Shown piece by piece: positions 29,420 to 44,264 of a DNA stretch of 64,000 bases; the stretch's first letter is position 1, and every line of letters begins with the position of its first letter. The DNA is taken from assembly GCA_037954325.1 (NCBI GenBank), contig JBBMNZ010000040.1, positions 195,001 through 259,000 of the forward strand, written 5' to 3'. The notes below the pieces were generated by a model that saw nothing but the letters and a program-made list of their open reading frames with translations, did no database searches and was not told the DNA's origin. A program made the translations under genes and the position numbers. The DNA is from Fistularia commersonii (lineage: Eukaryota > Chordata > Actinopteri > Syngnathiformes > Fistulariidae).

Positions 29420-32400
29420 TCTGCTCCTCCGCTCCTCCGCTCCACCGCTCCACCGCTTCTCCGTTCTTCCACTCATCCGCTCCGCCGCTGATCCGCTCCG
29501 GGCCTTAGTACTCCAGAACTGCTGGACATAAGCGAATCAGGCTGCAAGCCCTGTTACTCCCTATCCGCGGGACTCTGTCGAAATATGGACCGTGCTTCCC
29601 CTCTCCTCCACTCCTCCGCTCCTCCGCTCTTCCGCTCCTCCTCTCCTCCGCTCCTCCGCTTCTCCGCTCCTCCGCTCCTCCGCTCCTCCGCTCCTCCGGT
29701 CCTCCGCTCCTCCGCTCCTCCGCTCCTCCGCTCCTGGCCCTGGTACTCCTGAACTGCTGGACATAAGCGATTCAGGCTCCAAACCCTGGTACTCCCCTTC
29801 CGCGGGACTCAGGCGAATTGTCGGACGGGCTTCTGCTCTCCTCCGCTCCTCCGCTCCTCTGCTCTTCCGCTCCTCCGCTCCTCCGCTCCTCCGCTTCTCC
29901 GTTCTTCCGCTCATCCGCTCCGCCGCTCATCCGCTGCTGGCCCTGGTACTCCTGAACTGCTGGACCTGGGCGAATCAGGCTCCAGGCCCTGGTACTCCCT
30001 CTCCGCGGGACTCAGGTGAATTGTCGGCCGGGCTTCCGCTCTCCTCCGCTTCTCTTCTCATCCGCTCCTCCGCTCCTCCGCTCAAGTTCCTGGTACTCCT
30101 GACCGTTGGATATAAGTGAACCTGCTCAAGGCCCTGGTACTCCCAATCCGCGGGACTCTGGCGAAATGTGGACCGTGCTTCCCCTCTCCTCCGCTCCTCC
30201 ACTCATCCGCCCCTCCGCTCCTTTGCTCCTCCGCTCCTCCGCAATGGCCCTGGTACTCCTGAACTGCTGAACATCATTTAATCACGCTACAGGCCCTGGT
30301 ACTCCCTTTCTCCGGGATTTAGGCATATTGTGGTCCATGCTTCCACTCTCCTCCGCTCCTCCGCGCCTCTGCTCCTCCGCTCCTCCGCTCCTCCGCTCCT
30401 CCGCTTCTCCGTTCTTCCGCTCATCCGCTCCGCCGCTCATCCGCTACTGGCCCTGGTACTCCTGAACTGCTGGACCTGGGTGAATCAGGCTCCAGGCCCT
30501 GGTACTCCCTCTCCGCGGGACTCAGGTGTATTGTCGGCCGGGCTTCCGCTCTCTTCCGCTTCTCCTCTCATCCGCTCCTCCGCTCCTCCGCTCCTCCGCT
30601 CCTCCGCTCCTCCGCTCCTCCGCTCCTCCACTCTTCTGCTCATCTGCTCCTCCGCTCCCCCGCTCCAGGCCCTGGTACTCCCAATCCGCGGGACTTAGGC
30701 GAATTGTCGGCCGGGCTTCCGCTCTCCTCCGCTTCTCCTCTCATCCGCTCCTCCGCTCCGGGCCCTGGTACTCCTGAACTGCTAGACATAAGCGATTCAG
30801 GCTGAAGGCCCTGTTAATCCCCTTCCGCAGGACTCAGGAGAATTGTCGGCTGGGCTTCCGATCTCTTCCGCTTCTCCCCTCCTCCGCACCTCCGCTCCTC
30901 CGCTCCTCTGCTCATCTGCTCCTCCGCTCCCCCGCTCCAGGCCCTGGTACTCCCAATCCGCGGGACTTAGGCGAATTGTCGGCCGGGCTTCCGCTCTCCT
31001 CCGCTCCTCCGCTCCGGCCCTGGTACTCCTGAACTGCTGGACATAAGCGAAACAGGCTCCAGGCCCTGGTACTCCCTTTCCGCGGGACTAAGGCAAAAAG
31101 TGGGCCGGGCTTCCGCTCTCCTCCGCTCCTCCGCTCCTCCACTCATCCAACCCTCCGCTCGTCCGCTCCTCCGCACCTGGCCCTGGTACTCCTGAATTGT
31201 TGAACATCATTAAATCACGCTTCAGGCCCTGGTACTCCCTCTAAGCGGGACTCAGGCGAATTGCCGGGCGGGCCTCCGCTCTCCTCCGCTCCTCCGCTCC
31301 TCCGCTCCAGCCCTGGTACTCCTGAACTGCTGGATATCATTAAATCACGCTTCTGGTCCTGGTACTCCCTTTCCGCGGGACTCAGGCGAATTGTCGGCCG
31401 GATTCCGCTCTCCTCCGGTCCTCCGGTCCTCCGGTCCTCCGCTCCTCCGGTCCTCCGCTCCTCCGCTCCACCGCTCCGGCCCTGGTACTCCTGAACTGCT
31501 GGACATAAGCGAATCAGGCTCCAGGCCCTGGTACTCCCTCTCCGCGGGACTAAGGCGAATTGTCGGCCGGGCTTCCGCTCTCCTCCGCTTCTCCGCTCCT
31601 CCGCTCCTCCGCTCCTCCGCTCCTCCGCTCTAGGCCCTGGTACTCCTGAACTGCTTGCCATAAGCGAATCAGGCTCCAGGCCCTGGTACTCCCAATCCGC
31701 GGGACTCAGGCGAAATGTGGGCCGGGCTTCCGCTCTCCTCCGCTCCTCCGCTCCTCCACTCCTCCGCTCCTCCGCTCTGGCCCTGGTACTCCTGAACTGC
31801 TGGACATAAGCGAAACAGGCTCCAGGCCCTGGTACTCCCTTTCCGCGGGACTTAGGCGAATATTCGGCCGGGCTTCCGCTCACCTCCGCTCCTCCGCTCC
31901 TCCGCTCCTCCGCTCCTCCGCTCCTCCTCTCTGGGCCCTGGTACTCCTGAACTGCTTGCCATAGGCATATCAGGCTCCAGGCCCTGGTACTCCCAATCCG
32001 CGGGACTAAGGCAAAAAGTGGGCCGGGCTTCCGCTCTCCTCCGCTCCTCCGCTCCTCCACTCATCCAACCCTTCGCTCGTCCGCTCCTCCGCACCTGGCC
32101 CTGGTACTCCTGAATAGTTGAACATCATTAAATCAGGCTCCAGGCCCTGGTACTCCCAATCCGCGGGACTCAGGCGAAATGTGGGCCGGGCCTCCGCTCT
32201 CCTCCGCTCCTCCGCTTCAGCCCTGGTACTCCTGAACTGCTGGATATCATTAAATCACGTATCTGGTCCTGGTACTCCCTTTCCGCGGGACTCAGGCGAA
32301 TTGTCGGCCGGATTCCGCTCTCCTCCGGTCCTCCGGTCCTCCGGTCCTCCGGTCCTCCGGTCCTCCGCTCCTCCGCTCCACCGCTCCGGCCCTGGTACTC

Positions 32401-35400
32401 CTGAACTGCTGGACATAAGCGAATCAGGCTCCAGGCCCTGGTACTCCCTCTCCGCGGGACTTAGGCGAATATTCGGCCGGGCTTCCGCTCACCTCCGCTC
32501 CTCCGCTCCTCCGCTCCTCCGCTCCTCCGCTCCTCCTCTCTGGGCCCTGGTACTCCTGAACTGCTTGCCATAGGCATATCAGGCTCCAGGCCCTGGTACT
32601 CCCAATCCGCGGGACTAAGGCAAAAAGTGGGCCGGGCTTCCGCTCTCCTCCGCTCCTCCGCTCCTCCACTCATCCAACCCTCCGCTCGTCCGCTCCTCCG
32701 CACCTGGCCCTGGTACTCCTGAATTGTTGAACATCATTAAATCACGCCTCAGGCCCTGGTACTCCCTCTAAGCGGGACTCAGGCGAATTGCCGGCCGGGC
32801 CTCCGCTCTCCTCCGCTCCTCCGCTCCTCCGGTCCAGCCCTGGTACTCCTGAACTGCTGGATATCATTAAATCACGCTTCTTGTCCTGGTACTCCCTTTC
32901 CGCGGGACTCAGGCGAATTGTCGGCCGGATTCCGCTCTCCTCCGGTCCTCCGGTCCTCCGGTCCTCCGCTCCTCCGCTCCTCCGCTCCTCCGCTCCACCG
33001 CTCCGGCCCTGGTACTCCTGAACTGCTGGACATAAGCGAATCAGGCTCCAGGCCCTGGTACTCCCTCTCCGCGGGACTAAGGCGAATTGTCGGCCGGGCT
33101 TCCGCTCTCCTCCGCTTCTCCGCTCCTCCGCTCCTCCGCTCCTCCGCTCCTCCGCTCTAGGCCCTGGTACTCCTGAACTGCTTGCCATTAGCGAATCAGG
33201 CTCCAGGCCCTGGTACTCCCAATCCGCGGGACTCAGGCGAAATGTGGGCCGGGCTTCCGCTCTCCTCCGCTCATCCGCTCCTCCACTCCTCCGCTCCTCC
33301 GCTCCGGCCCTGGTACTCCTGAACTGCTGGACATAAGCGAAACAGGCTCCAGGCCCTGGTACTCCCTTTCCGCGGGACTTAGGCGAATATTCGGCCGGGC
33401 TTCCGCTCACCTCCGCTCCTCCGCTCCTCCGCTCCTCCGCTCCTCCTCTCTGGGCCCTGGTACTCCTGAACTGCTTGCCATAGGCATATCAGGCTCCAGG
33501 CCCTGGTACTCCCAATCCGCGGGACTAAGGCAAAAAGTGGGCCGGGCTTCCGCTCTCCTCCGCTCCTCCGCTCCTCCACTCATCCAACCCTCCGCTCGTC
33601 CGCTCCTCCGCACCTGGCCCTGGTACTCCTGAATTGTTGAACATCATTAAATCACGCTTCAGGCCCTGGTACTCCCTCTTAGCGGGACTCAGGCGAATTG
33701 CCGGCCGGGCCTCCGCTCTCCTCCGCTCCTCCGCTCCTCCGCTCCTCCGCTCCTCCGGTCCAGCCCTGGTACTCCTGAACTGCTGGATAGCATTAAATCA
33801 CGCTTCTGGTCCTGGTACTCCCTTTCCGCGGGACTCAGGCGAATTGTCGGCCGGATTCCGCTCTCCTCCGGTCCTCCGGTCCTCCGGTCCTCCGGTCCTC
33901 CGGTCCTCCGCTCCTCCGGTCCTCCGGTCCTCCGCTCCTCCGCTCCTCCGCTCCTCCGTTCCGGCCCTGGTACTCCTGAACTGCTGGACATAAGCGAATC
34001 AGGCTCAAGGCCCTGGTACTCCTTCTCCGCGGGACTTAGGCGAATTGTCGGCCGGGCTTCCGCTCACCTCCGCTCCTCCGCTCATCCGGTCCTCCACTCA
34101 TCCGCCCCTCCGCTCCTTCGCTCCTCCGCACCTGGCCCTGGTACACCTGCATTGCTGAACATCATTAAATCACGTTTATGGCCCTGGTACTCCCTCTCCG
34201 CTGGAGTCAGGCGAATTGTCGACCGGGCTTCCGCTCTCCTAAGCTCATCCGCTCATCCGCTCCTCCGCTCCTCCGCTGTGGGCCCTGGTACTCCGGAACC
34301 GCAGGACATAAGCTATTCAGGCTCCAGGCCCTGGTACTCCCTTTCCGCGGGACTCAGGCAAATTGTCGGCCGGATTCCGCTCTCCTCCGCTCATCCGCTC
34401 CTCCGCTCCACCACTTAAACGTTCTTCTGCTCATCCGCTCCTCCGCTCCGGGCCCTGGTACTCCTGAACTGCTAGACATAATCGAATCAGGTACCAGGCC
34501 TTGGTACTCCCTCTCCGCGGGACTTAGGCGAATTTTCGGCCGGGCTTCTGCTCACCTCCGCTCCGCCGCTCATCCGCTCCTCCGCTCCTCCGCTCTTCCG
34601 CTCCTCCGCTCTTCTGCTCATCTACTCCTCCGCTCCCCCATTCCGGGCCCTGGTACTCCCAATCCGCGGGACTTAGGCGAATTGTCGGCCGGGCTTCCGC
34701 TCTCCTCCGCTTCTCCTCTCATCCGCTCCGCCGCTCCTCCGCTTCAGGCCCTGGTACTCCTGAACTGCTAGACATAAGCGAATCAGGCTCCAGGTCCTGG
34801 TACTCCCTCTCCGCGGGACTCAGGCGAATTGCCGGCCGGGCTTCCGCTCTCCTCCGCTCCTTCGCTCCTCCGCTCCTCCGCTCCACCGTTCTGGCCCTGG
34901 TACTCCTGAACTGCTGGACATAAGCGAATTAGGTTCCAGGCCCTGGTACTCCCTCTCCGCGGGACTTAGGCGAATATTCGGCCGGGCTTCCGCTCACCTC
35001 CGCTCCTCCGCTCCTCCGCTCCTCCGCTCCTCCGCTCCTCCTCTCTGGGCCCTGGTACTCCTGAACTGCTTGCCATAGGCATATCAGGCTCCAGGCCCTG
35101 GTACTCCCAATCCGCGGGACTAAGGCAAAAAGTGGGCCGGGCTTCCGCTCTCCTCCGCTCCTCCGCTCCTCCACTCGTCCAACCCTCCGCTCGTCCGCTC
35201 CTCCGCACCTGGCCCTGGTACTCCTGAATTGTTGAACATCATTAAATCACGCTTCAGGCCCTGGTACTCCCTCTAAGCGGGACTCAGGCGAATTGCCGGC
35301 CGGGCCTCCGCTCTCCTCCGCTCCTCCGCTCCTCCGGTCCAGCCCTGGTACTCCTGAACTGCTGGATATCATTAAATCACGTATCTGGTCCTGGTACTCC

Positions 35401-38165
35401 CTTTCCGCGGGACTCAGGCGAATTGTCGGCCGGATTCCGCTCTCCTCCGGTCCTCCGGTCCTCCGGTCCTCCGGTCCTCCGGTCCTCCGGTCCTCCGCTC
35501 CTCCGCTCCACCGCTCCGGCCCTGGTACTCCTGAACTGCTGGACATAAGCGAATCAGGCTCCAGGCCCTGGTACTCCCTCTCCGCGGGACTAAGGCGAAT
35601 TGTCGGCCGGGCTTCCGCTCTCCTCCGCTTCTCCACTCATCCGCTCCTCCGCTCCTCCGCTCCTCCGCTCTAGGCCCTGGTACTCCTGAACTGCTTGCCA
35701 TTAGCGAATCAGGCTCCAGGCCCTGGTACTCCCAATCCGCGGGACTCAGGCGAAATGTGGGCTTGGCTTCCGCTCTCTTCCGCTCCTCCGCTCCTCCACT
35801 CCTCCGCTCCTCCGCTCCGGCCCTGGTACTCCTGAACTGCTGGACATAAGCGAAACAGGCTCCAGGCCCTGGTACTCCCTTTCCGCGGGACTTAGGCGAA
35901 TTGTTTGCCGGGCTACCGCTCTCCTCCGCTCCTCCGCTCTTCCGCTCCCCCGCTCCGGGCCCTGGTACTCCGGACCGCTTGACATAAGTGTATCAGGCTC
36001 CAAGCCCTGGTACTCCCAATCCGCGGGACATAGGGGAAATGTGGGCCGGCCTTCCGCTCTCCTCCGCTCCTCCGCTCCTCCGCTCCTCCGCTCATCCGCT
36101 CATCCGCTCATCCGCTAATCCGCTCATCCGCTCCTGCGCTCCTCCGCTCCTCCGCTCCTGGCCCTGGTACTCCTGAACTGCTGGACATAAGCGACTCAGG
36201 TTCTAGGCCCTGGTACTCCTTCTCCGTGGGACTCAGGCGAATTGCCGGCCGGGCTTCCGCTCTCCTCAGCTCATCCGCTCATCCGCTCATCCGCTCCTCC
36301 GCTCCTCCGCTCCTCCGCTCCACCGCTCCGGCCCTGGTACTCCTGAATTGCTGGACATAAGCGAATCAGGCTCCAGGCCCTGGTACTCCCTCTCCGCGGG
36401 ACTAAGGCGAATTGTCGGCCGGGCTTCCGCTCTCCTCCGCTTCTCCGCTCCTCCGCTCCTCCGCTCCTCCGCTCTAGGCCCTGGTACTCCTGAACTGCTT
36501 GCCATAAGCGAATCAGGCTCCAGGCCCTGGTACTCCCAATCCGCGGGACTCAGGCGAAATGTGGGCCGGGCTTCCGCTCTCCTCCGCACCTCCACTCCTC
36601 CCTCATCCGCCCCTCCGCTCCTCCGCTCCTCCGCTCCGCCGCTCTGGGCCCTGGCACTCCTGAACTCCTTGCCATAAGCGAATCAGGCTCCAGGCACTGG
36701 TACTCCCAATCCGCGGGACTCAGGCGAAATGTGGGCTGGTCTTCCGCTTTCCTCCCCACCTCCGCTCCTCCACTCATCCGCCCCTCCGCTCCTCCGCACC
36801 TGGGCCTGGTACTCCTGAATTGCTGAACATCAATAAATCACGCTTCTGGCCCTAGTACTCCCTCTCCGCTGGACTCAGGCGAATTGTCGGCCGGATTCCG
36901 CTCTCCTCCGCTCATCCGCTCCTCCGCTCCACCGCTTAAACGTTATTTTGCTCATCCGCTCCTCCGCTCCTCCGCTCCTGGCCCTGGTACTACTGAACTG
37001 CTGGACATAAGCGAATCAGGCTCCAGGACTTGGTACTCCCTCTCCGCGGGGCTCAGGCGAATTGCCGACCGGGCTTCCGCTCACCTCAGCTCATCCGCTC
37101 CTCCGCTCCTCCGCTCCTCCGCTCCTCCGCTCCTGCGCTCCTCCGTTCCTCCGCTCCGGCCCTGGTACTCCTGAACTGCTGGACATAGCGAATCAGGCTC
37201 CTGGCCCTGGTACTCCCTCTCCGTGGGACTTAGGCGAATTGTTGGCCGGGCTTCCGCTCTCCTCCGCTCCTCCGCTCCTCCGCACCTGGGCCCGGTTCTC
37301 CTGAACTGCTTGCCATAAGCGAATCAGGCTCCAGGCCCTGGTACTCCCTTTCCGCGGGACCCAGGCGAGATGTCGGCCGGATTCCGCTCTCCTCCGCTCA
37401 TCCGCTCCTCCGCTCCACCGCTTAAACGTTCTTCTGCTCATCTGCTCCTCCGCTCCTCCGCTCCTGGCCCTGGTACTCCTGAACTGCTGGACATAAGCGA
37501 ATCAGGTTCCAGGACCTGGTACTCCCTCTCCGCGGGACTCAGGCAAATTGCCGGCCGGGCTTCCGCTCTCCTCAGCTCATCCGCTTATCCGCTCCTCCGC
37601 TCCTCCGCTCCTCCGCTCCTCCGTTTCTCCGCTCCGGCCCTGGTACTCCTGAACTGCTGGACATAGCGAATCAGGCTCCTGGCCCTGGTACTCCCTCTCC
37701 GCGGGACTAAGGCGAATTGTTGGCCGGGCTTCCGCTCTCCTCCGCTCCTCCGCTCCTCCGCTCCTCCGCTCTGGGCCCGGTTCTCCTGAACTGCTTGCCA
37801 TAAGCGAATCAGGCTCCAGGCCCTGGGACTCCCTTTCCGCGGGACTCAGGCGAGATGTCGGCCGGATTCCGCTCTCCTCCGCTCATCCGCTCCTCCGCTC
37901 CACCGCTTAAACGTTCTTCTGCTCATCCGCTCCTCCGCTCCTCCGCTCCTGACCCTGGTACTCCTGAACTGCTGGACATAAGCGAATCAGGCTCCAGGCC
38001 CTGGTACCCCCTCTCCGCGGGACTCAGGCGAATTGTTGGCCGGGCTTCCGCTCTCCTCCGCTCCTCCGCTCCTCCGCTCCTCCGCTCCTCCGCTCCTCCG
38101 CTCCTCCGCTCCTCCGCTCCCCCGCTCCTCCGCTCCTCCGCTCCTCCTCTCTTCCGCTCCGGGCC
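29420..38165. repeat. Satellite C: CTCCTCCG minisatellite array
   Basis: An 8.7-kb array of units of roughly 130-200 bp. Each unit is GGCCCTGGTACTCCTGAACT, GCTGGACATAAGCGAATCAG, GCTCCAGGCCCTGGTACTCC, CTCTCCGCGGGACTCAGGCG, AATTGTCGGCCGGGCTTCCG, then a variable run of CTCCTCCG. CTCCGGTC variants cluster locally (31410-31470, 32320-32370, 33865-33950, 35445-35500). A marker with AACATCATTAAATCACG recurs near 31200, 32730, 33640 and 35235, showing a higher order. All long frames (SSAPPLLR, RRSGGAEE) are repeat translation. Confidence 0.9.
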
Positions 38166-38726
38166 CTTGAACTCCCGATATGCGGGACTTCGGTGAATTC
38201 CGGGCCAGTCTTCTGCTCTTCTGCTCTCCTCCCCCCCTCCGCTTCTTTGCTCCCCCGCTTTGGACCCTGGAAATCCCGAACCGGGCCGGGCTTCTGCTCT
38301 CCGCCTCTCCTCTGCTCATCCGCTCCAGGCCCTGGCACTCCCTGTCATCCAGTCATTCGCATGTGCGTGCCCGGAAGTCCGGGAGCTCCACTCAACCGTC
38401 CGGGGGATACGGGTAAGGGGTCCTGCTCCCCCCCCCTTGCCGCCTCTGAGAAGAGAAACATCTCCGCTCCTCCGCTCCTCCGCTTCTCAAGTCCTCCGCT
38501 CCTCCGCTGCGGAACCAGGTACTACCGATCCGCCAGACTCAGGTGAATTGCGGACAGGGCTTTTGCTGTCCTCCGCTCCTCCGCTTTGGGGCCTGGAACT
38601 CCCGAACCGCTGGACATAAGCGAATCACGGTCCGGGCTTCTGCCCTCCTCCGCTCCTCACCTCATCCGCTCCAGGCCCTGGTACTCCCAGTACGCGGGAA
38701 CCCCCCCCCACCCACCAAAACAAACT

Positions 38727-38728
<2 letters not shown>
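38166..38728. repeat. Minisatellite and satellite units, third higher-order unit
   Basis: Same order as 19346-19960, ending in CCCCCCCCCACCCACCAAAA before the CA array. Confidence 0.85.
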
Positions 38729-38789
<61 letters not shown>

Positions 38790-38794
38790 ACACC

Positions 38795-38839
<45 letters not shown>
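38729..38839. repeat. (CA)n microsatellite
   Basis: CA array of about 110 bp with CAGACA and CACCCATA interruptions. Confidence 0.96.
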
Positions 38840-38841
<2 letters not shown>

Positions 38842-39277
38842 GAACTCATCATAGCTGTGCTAATAGCATTGGCCGAAACGTATCCACAACAAAACAAACA
38901 TTAGCTCATCCACTCATTCACATATGTGTGTGCCCAGAGGTACGGGAGCTCCAGTCATACGTCCGGGTGATCTATGTCCGGAGAAGGCTCACATTGGCCG
39001 GTCTAAGGGGTCCTGCTGCCCCCAAGCTTCCCCGCCTTTGAGAAGAGAAACATAACTCCGCTCCTCCGCTTCTCAACTCCTCTGCTCCTCCGCTATGGGC
39101 CCTGGTGCCCCCGATCCTCCGAACTCAGGCGAATAGCGTGACGTGCTTCTGCTCTCCTATAAGCCCCTACACACTTCAAACACGGCTGTTATCACCCTGT
39201 TACTGCATTACAATGACACCCATTTGCTTTTGATCTCAGTGTCTGCCACCGTACGGAAAAAGCGGGGGGGACGGGAG
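38840..39277. repeat. Satellite B-type unit, third higher-order unit
   Basis: Nearly the same as 20086-20544, including the TGTTATCACCCTGTTACTGC segment. Confidence 0.82.
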
Positions 39278-39488
39278 ACATAAGGGCATTCGTTCTGTAT
39301 GTAATCAGAAGTTAATAGTGTTAACGGTTCGCGAGAATTTTTTAATGCTAGACAAAAAAGAAAATTAAAAGGAAATAATTAAATAAATAGATAGAAAAAT
39401 AAAATTAAAAACTAAAAAAAAAAATTGTAAGGGGAATATAACATGTAATTAAGTTGGCCGTTCACAAGGAATCTCAGACATCAAACTG
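39278..39488 (-). repeat. Extra copy of L1-like LINE 3' UTR, unit 3
   Basis: Equivalent of 12650-12860 and 20545-20754. Confidence 0.82.
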
Positions 39489-39878
39489 TTTTTAATTGAA
39501 CATAAATAGTACACACAAATATACAAATGTACAAATAAACATGGCAAGGTAGAACTGAATGTCAATGAAACAACCAGGGATGAGGAAGCAACGGACATAA
39601 GGACATTTGTTCTGTATGTAATCAGAAGTTAATAGTGTTAACGGTTTGTGAGAAATTTACAGTGCTAGACAAAAAAAGAAATTAAAAGGAAATAATTAAA
39701 TCAATAGATAGACAAATAAAAAATTAAAACGAAAAAAAAATTGCAAGGGGAATATAACATGTAATTAAGTTTTTTTTTTGTTTTTTGTTTTTTTTTTTCA
39801 AAAAAAAGGAATCTCAGACATGGGTAACTGTATATTTTTTAGTTTTTGGATTTTTCCATAAGTTTTAAGGATTTTTTT

Positions 39879-40181
39879 TTATAATTCAAAATCGTTTATG
39901 AAGAAATTCAAATTTGGGGAGCATTTTTGCATTCTGTTTTTGTGAATGAAGAACTTGGCCAGGCCTAAAAGAACATTGACACGGAGTTCATCTGTTATGT
40001 TGCTTATAAGTAAACCAAATGTGATATCATCTTTTGAGAGGGAAACTGGTGATGATGGAATGAGAATGAGAAAAAATATATGGTCAGTGGTTTCAATGTT
40101 GTCTTCACAAAATGTACAAATATTATCTTCAAAAGTAAAGTGTACCCTCAATAATTCCTTAGATGGGTAGATGTCATTCAT
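39879..40181 (-). pseudogene. L1-like ORF2 C-terminal zinc motif region, copy 3
   Basis: 100 codons, NICTFCEDNIETTDHIFF, as in copies 1 and 2. Confidence 0.75.
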
Positions 40182-40275
40182 AATTTAGAAGTGGGTTTCT
40201 TTGTGCCTTGGGGGGTATGGGTAGAGTCAGATACATAGTTCGCAGCGTGGCAATCGATTCCTTATCAAATTCATT

Positions 40276-41547
<1,272 letters not shown>

Positions 41548-41996
41548 TTAATTCCACTCTTTTATATACGCATGTCTGGAGTTCCGGGAGCTCGTTCTCA
41601 ACGTTCTGGGGATAATCATAGCTGTGCTGATAGCATTAGCCGAAACGCCCCCCCCCCCCCCCCCCACCACCACCACCACCCCACACACATTAGCTCCTCC
41701 ATTCATTCACATGTACACGCCGGCTGCTCCGGGAGCTCCACGCCGACGTTTCGGTGATCGATGTCCGGAGAAGGTGCACCATTGCCGGTCTGCGGTGTCC
41801 TGTAGACCCCCCCCCCCCCCATACACACATGCAATACGCCTTGAAACGCATCGCTCGCACCGACGCGGGGAATCCTTTTCCCTACTTCCACAACAACGGC
41901 GAGAATCGCGTTGCGTCGGCCGCCGTGAGGAAGGGGGGGGGGCGGCATTAAGGGGGGGGGAGAGAGAGACATGGAGATTTTCTCAGCCTCTCATTC
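41548..41996. repeat. Satellite A unit
   Basis: Complete unit, as 18349-18811, with C runs at 41647-41665 and 41807-41820 and a G run near 41932-41941. Confidence 0.85.
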
Positions 41997-42531
41997 TTTT
42001 TTTTTTTTTTTTGAATTGAACATAAATAGTACACACAACTATACAAATGTACAAATAAACATGGCAAGGTAGAACTGAATGTCAATGAAACAACCAGGCA
42101 TGAGGAAGCAAAGGACATAAGGACATTCGTTCTGTATGGAATCAGAAGTTAATAGTGTTAACGGTTTGTGAGAAATTTACAGTGCTAGACAAAAAAAGAA
42201 ATTAAAATGAAATAATTAAATCAATAGATAGACTAATAAAAAATTAAAACGAAAAAAAGATTGCAAGGGGAGTACAACATGTAATTAAGTTGGCGACTCA
42301 CAAGGAATCTCAGATATCAAACTGTATATTTTTTGTTGATTATATATAAACATATACAAAACAAACATATATTGTTTGTTGTTGTTTATTTTTGGGATAT
42401 GTTGAGGAATATTTGTTGGAAAGGAGTCACAATCGCTTTTTGACAATGTCGAAGTGTATAGGTGGCGATAGAATTTAAAGATTTCTGTGGAAATTATAGC
42501 CTCATCTGTAATTTCCTTGTTATTAAGACGG
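41997..42531 (-). pseudogene. L1-like LINE, internally deleted, copy 3
   Basis: Poly(T) (41997-42013), 3' UTR and ORF2 piece, as in 18812-19345. Confidence 0.78.
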
Positions 42532-42814
42532 TCTTCCGCTTTGCTCCGCTCCTCCGCTCCTCCGCTCCTCCGCTGCGGAACCAGGTACTACCGATCCGCC
42601 AGACTCAGGTGAATTGCGGACAGGGCTTTTGCTGTCCTCCGCTTCTCCGCTTTGGGCCCTGGAACTCCCGAACCGCTGGACATAAGCGAATCACGGTCCG
42701 GGCTTCTGCCCTCCTCCGCTCCTCACCTCATCCGCTCCAGGCCCTGGTACTCCCTGTCCGCGGGAACACCCCCCCCCCCCACCCACCAAAACAAACTCTC
42801 ACACACAGATAAAC

Positions 42815-42855
<41 letters not shown>

Positions 42856-43671
42856 CACACACACACACACACACACCTGAACTCATCATAGCTGTGCTAA
42901 TAGCATTGGCCAAAACGTATCCACAACAAAACAAACATTAGCTCATCCACTCATTCACATATGTGTGTGCCTAGAGGTACGGGAGCTCCAGTCATACGTC
43001 CGGGTGATCTATGTCCGAAGAAGGCTCACATTGGCCGGTCTAAGGGGTTCTTCTGCCCCCAAGCTTCCCTGCCTCTGAGAGGAGAAAAATTACCTCCGCT
43101 TCTCAGCTCCACCGCTCCTCCTGTATGGGCTCTGGTACTCCCCCCCCCCACCTAAACAAACTCTCACACATACACACACAAACACACTCACACACACACA
43201 AAAACACACAAACACACACACACACACACACACACATACACACACACCTTAACTCATCATAGCTGTGCTAATAGCATTAGCCGAAACGCATCCACAACCA
43301 AACAAACATTAGCTCATCCACTCATTCACATGTGTGTGCCCAATGGTCCGAGAGCTCCAATCATACGTCCGGGGGATCTATGTCCGGAGTATGCTCACAT
43401 TAGCCAGTCTAAGGGGTTCTTCTGCCCCCAAACTTCCCCGCCTCTGAGAGGAGAAACATTACCTCCACTCCTCCGCTTCTCAGCTCCATCGCTCCTCCGC
43501 TTTGGGCCCTGGAATTCCCGAACCGCTGGACATAAGCGAATCACGGGCCAGGCTTCTGCCCTCCTCCGCTCCTCAGCTCATCCGCTCGAGGCCCCGGTAC
43601 TCCCTGTCCGCGACCCCCCCCCCACCTAAACAAATTCACACTCACACACACGCACACACACACACACACAG

Positions 43672-43703
<32 letters not shown>

Positions 43704-43759
43704 CTTAACTCATCATAGCTGTGCTAATAGCATTAGCCGAAACGCATCCACAACCAAAC
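42532..43759. repeat. Satellite B/C units left of Copia-A
   Basis: A shortened minisatellite, then CA arrays (42804-42877, 43163-43247, 43632-43703) and satellite B monomers. It ends with the target-site CAAAC (43755-43759) beside the Copia-A 3' LTR. No gene is seen. Confidence 0.85.
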
Positions 43760-44115
43760 TGTTGCGTTTAAGTTCGCAGCTTCTTCGTTTTCCATGTTTC
43801 GGAAGGAATTCACAAGTTTGCCTTGTTTGAATCGTCTTTTATTTTCTTCTTCACAGCTCCGGGAATCAACATCGGTTAGCCATGGGACATGTACAGTACA
43901 GAGTGAGGGAAAAATTCCCGCCAGCACCGCTATACCAAAAAAAAAACACTGACGTAGAAGTTAACGTCAAGTTAGCTGAACAGTCGCGAAAAACTAAAAC
44001 AAGTCCCAAACCTTGTCATAAAGTGCCATGCATTTCCTGAGAGTAGATACAAATACAACATATGTATACTAGAATGTAAACTCAAATAAAACTAATGAGA
44101 TCACCTATTTCAACA
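43760..44115 (-). repeat. Copia-A copy 2 3' LTR
   Basis: 356 bp, TGTTGAAATAGG to GCAACA on the minus strand. It has one change in the TGAGAT dyad. It contains the gag ATG again, so the short frame 43733-43927 is LTR sequence only. Confidence 0.93.
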
Positions 44116-44264
44116 CCCCCTCTTGATCTCAACATCCAAAAAAAAACTTTGGACATTTGAATTTCCAAAGAACCACTTTTTGAATTTTTCTATTGTTACC
44201 TTTGTCATGAGTTTGTCAAGATGTCTGCCAACATGTCCTCTGATGGACAATAGATAAGATTTAT
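44116..44264 (-). other. Copia-A copy 2 polypurine tract and pol tail
   Basis: The minus strand reads GAGATCAAGAGGGGG next to the LTR (plus-strand primer site). Before it is the in-frame RNase H tail (YCPSEDTLADISTKL) beyond the TAA at 44267-44265. Confidence 0.8.

Noticed and set aside
29592..38200. Many long frames reading SSAPPLLR, GPGTPELL, or RRSGGAEE on the other strand
   Set aside because: They are direct translation of the CTCCTCCG minisatellite in all frames, with no start context, domain or codon signature.
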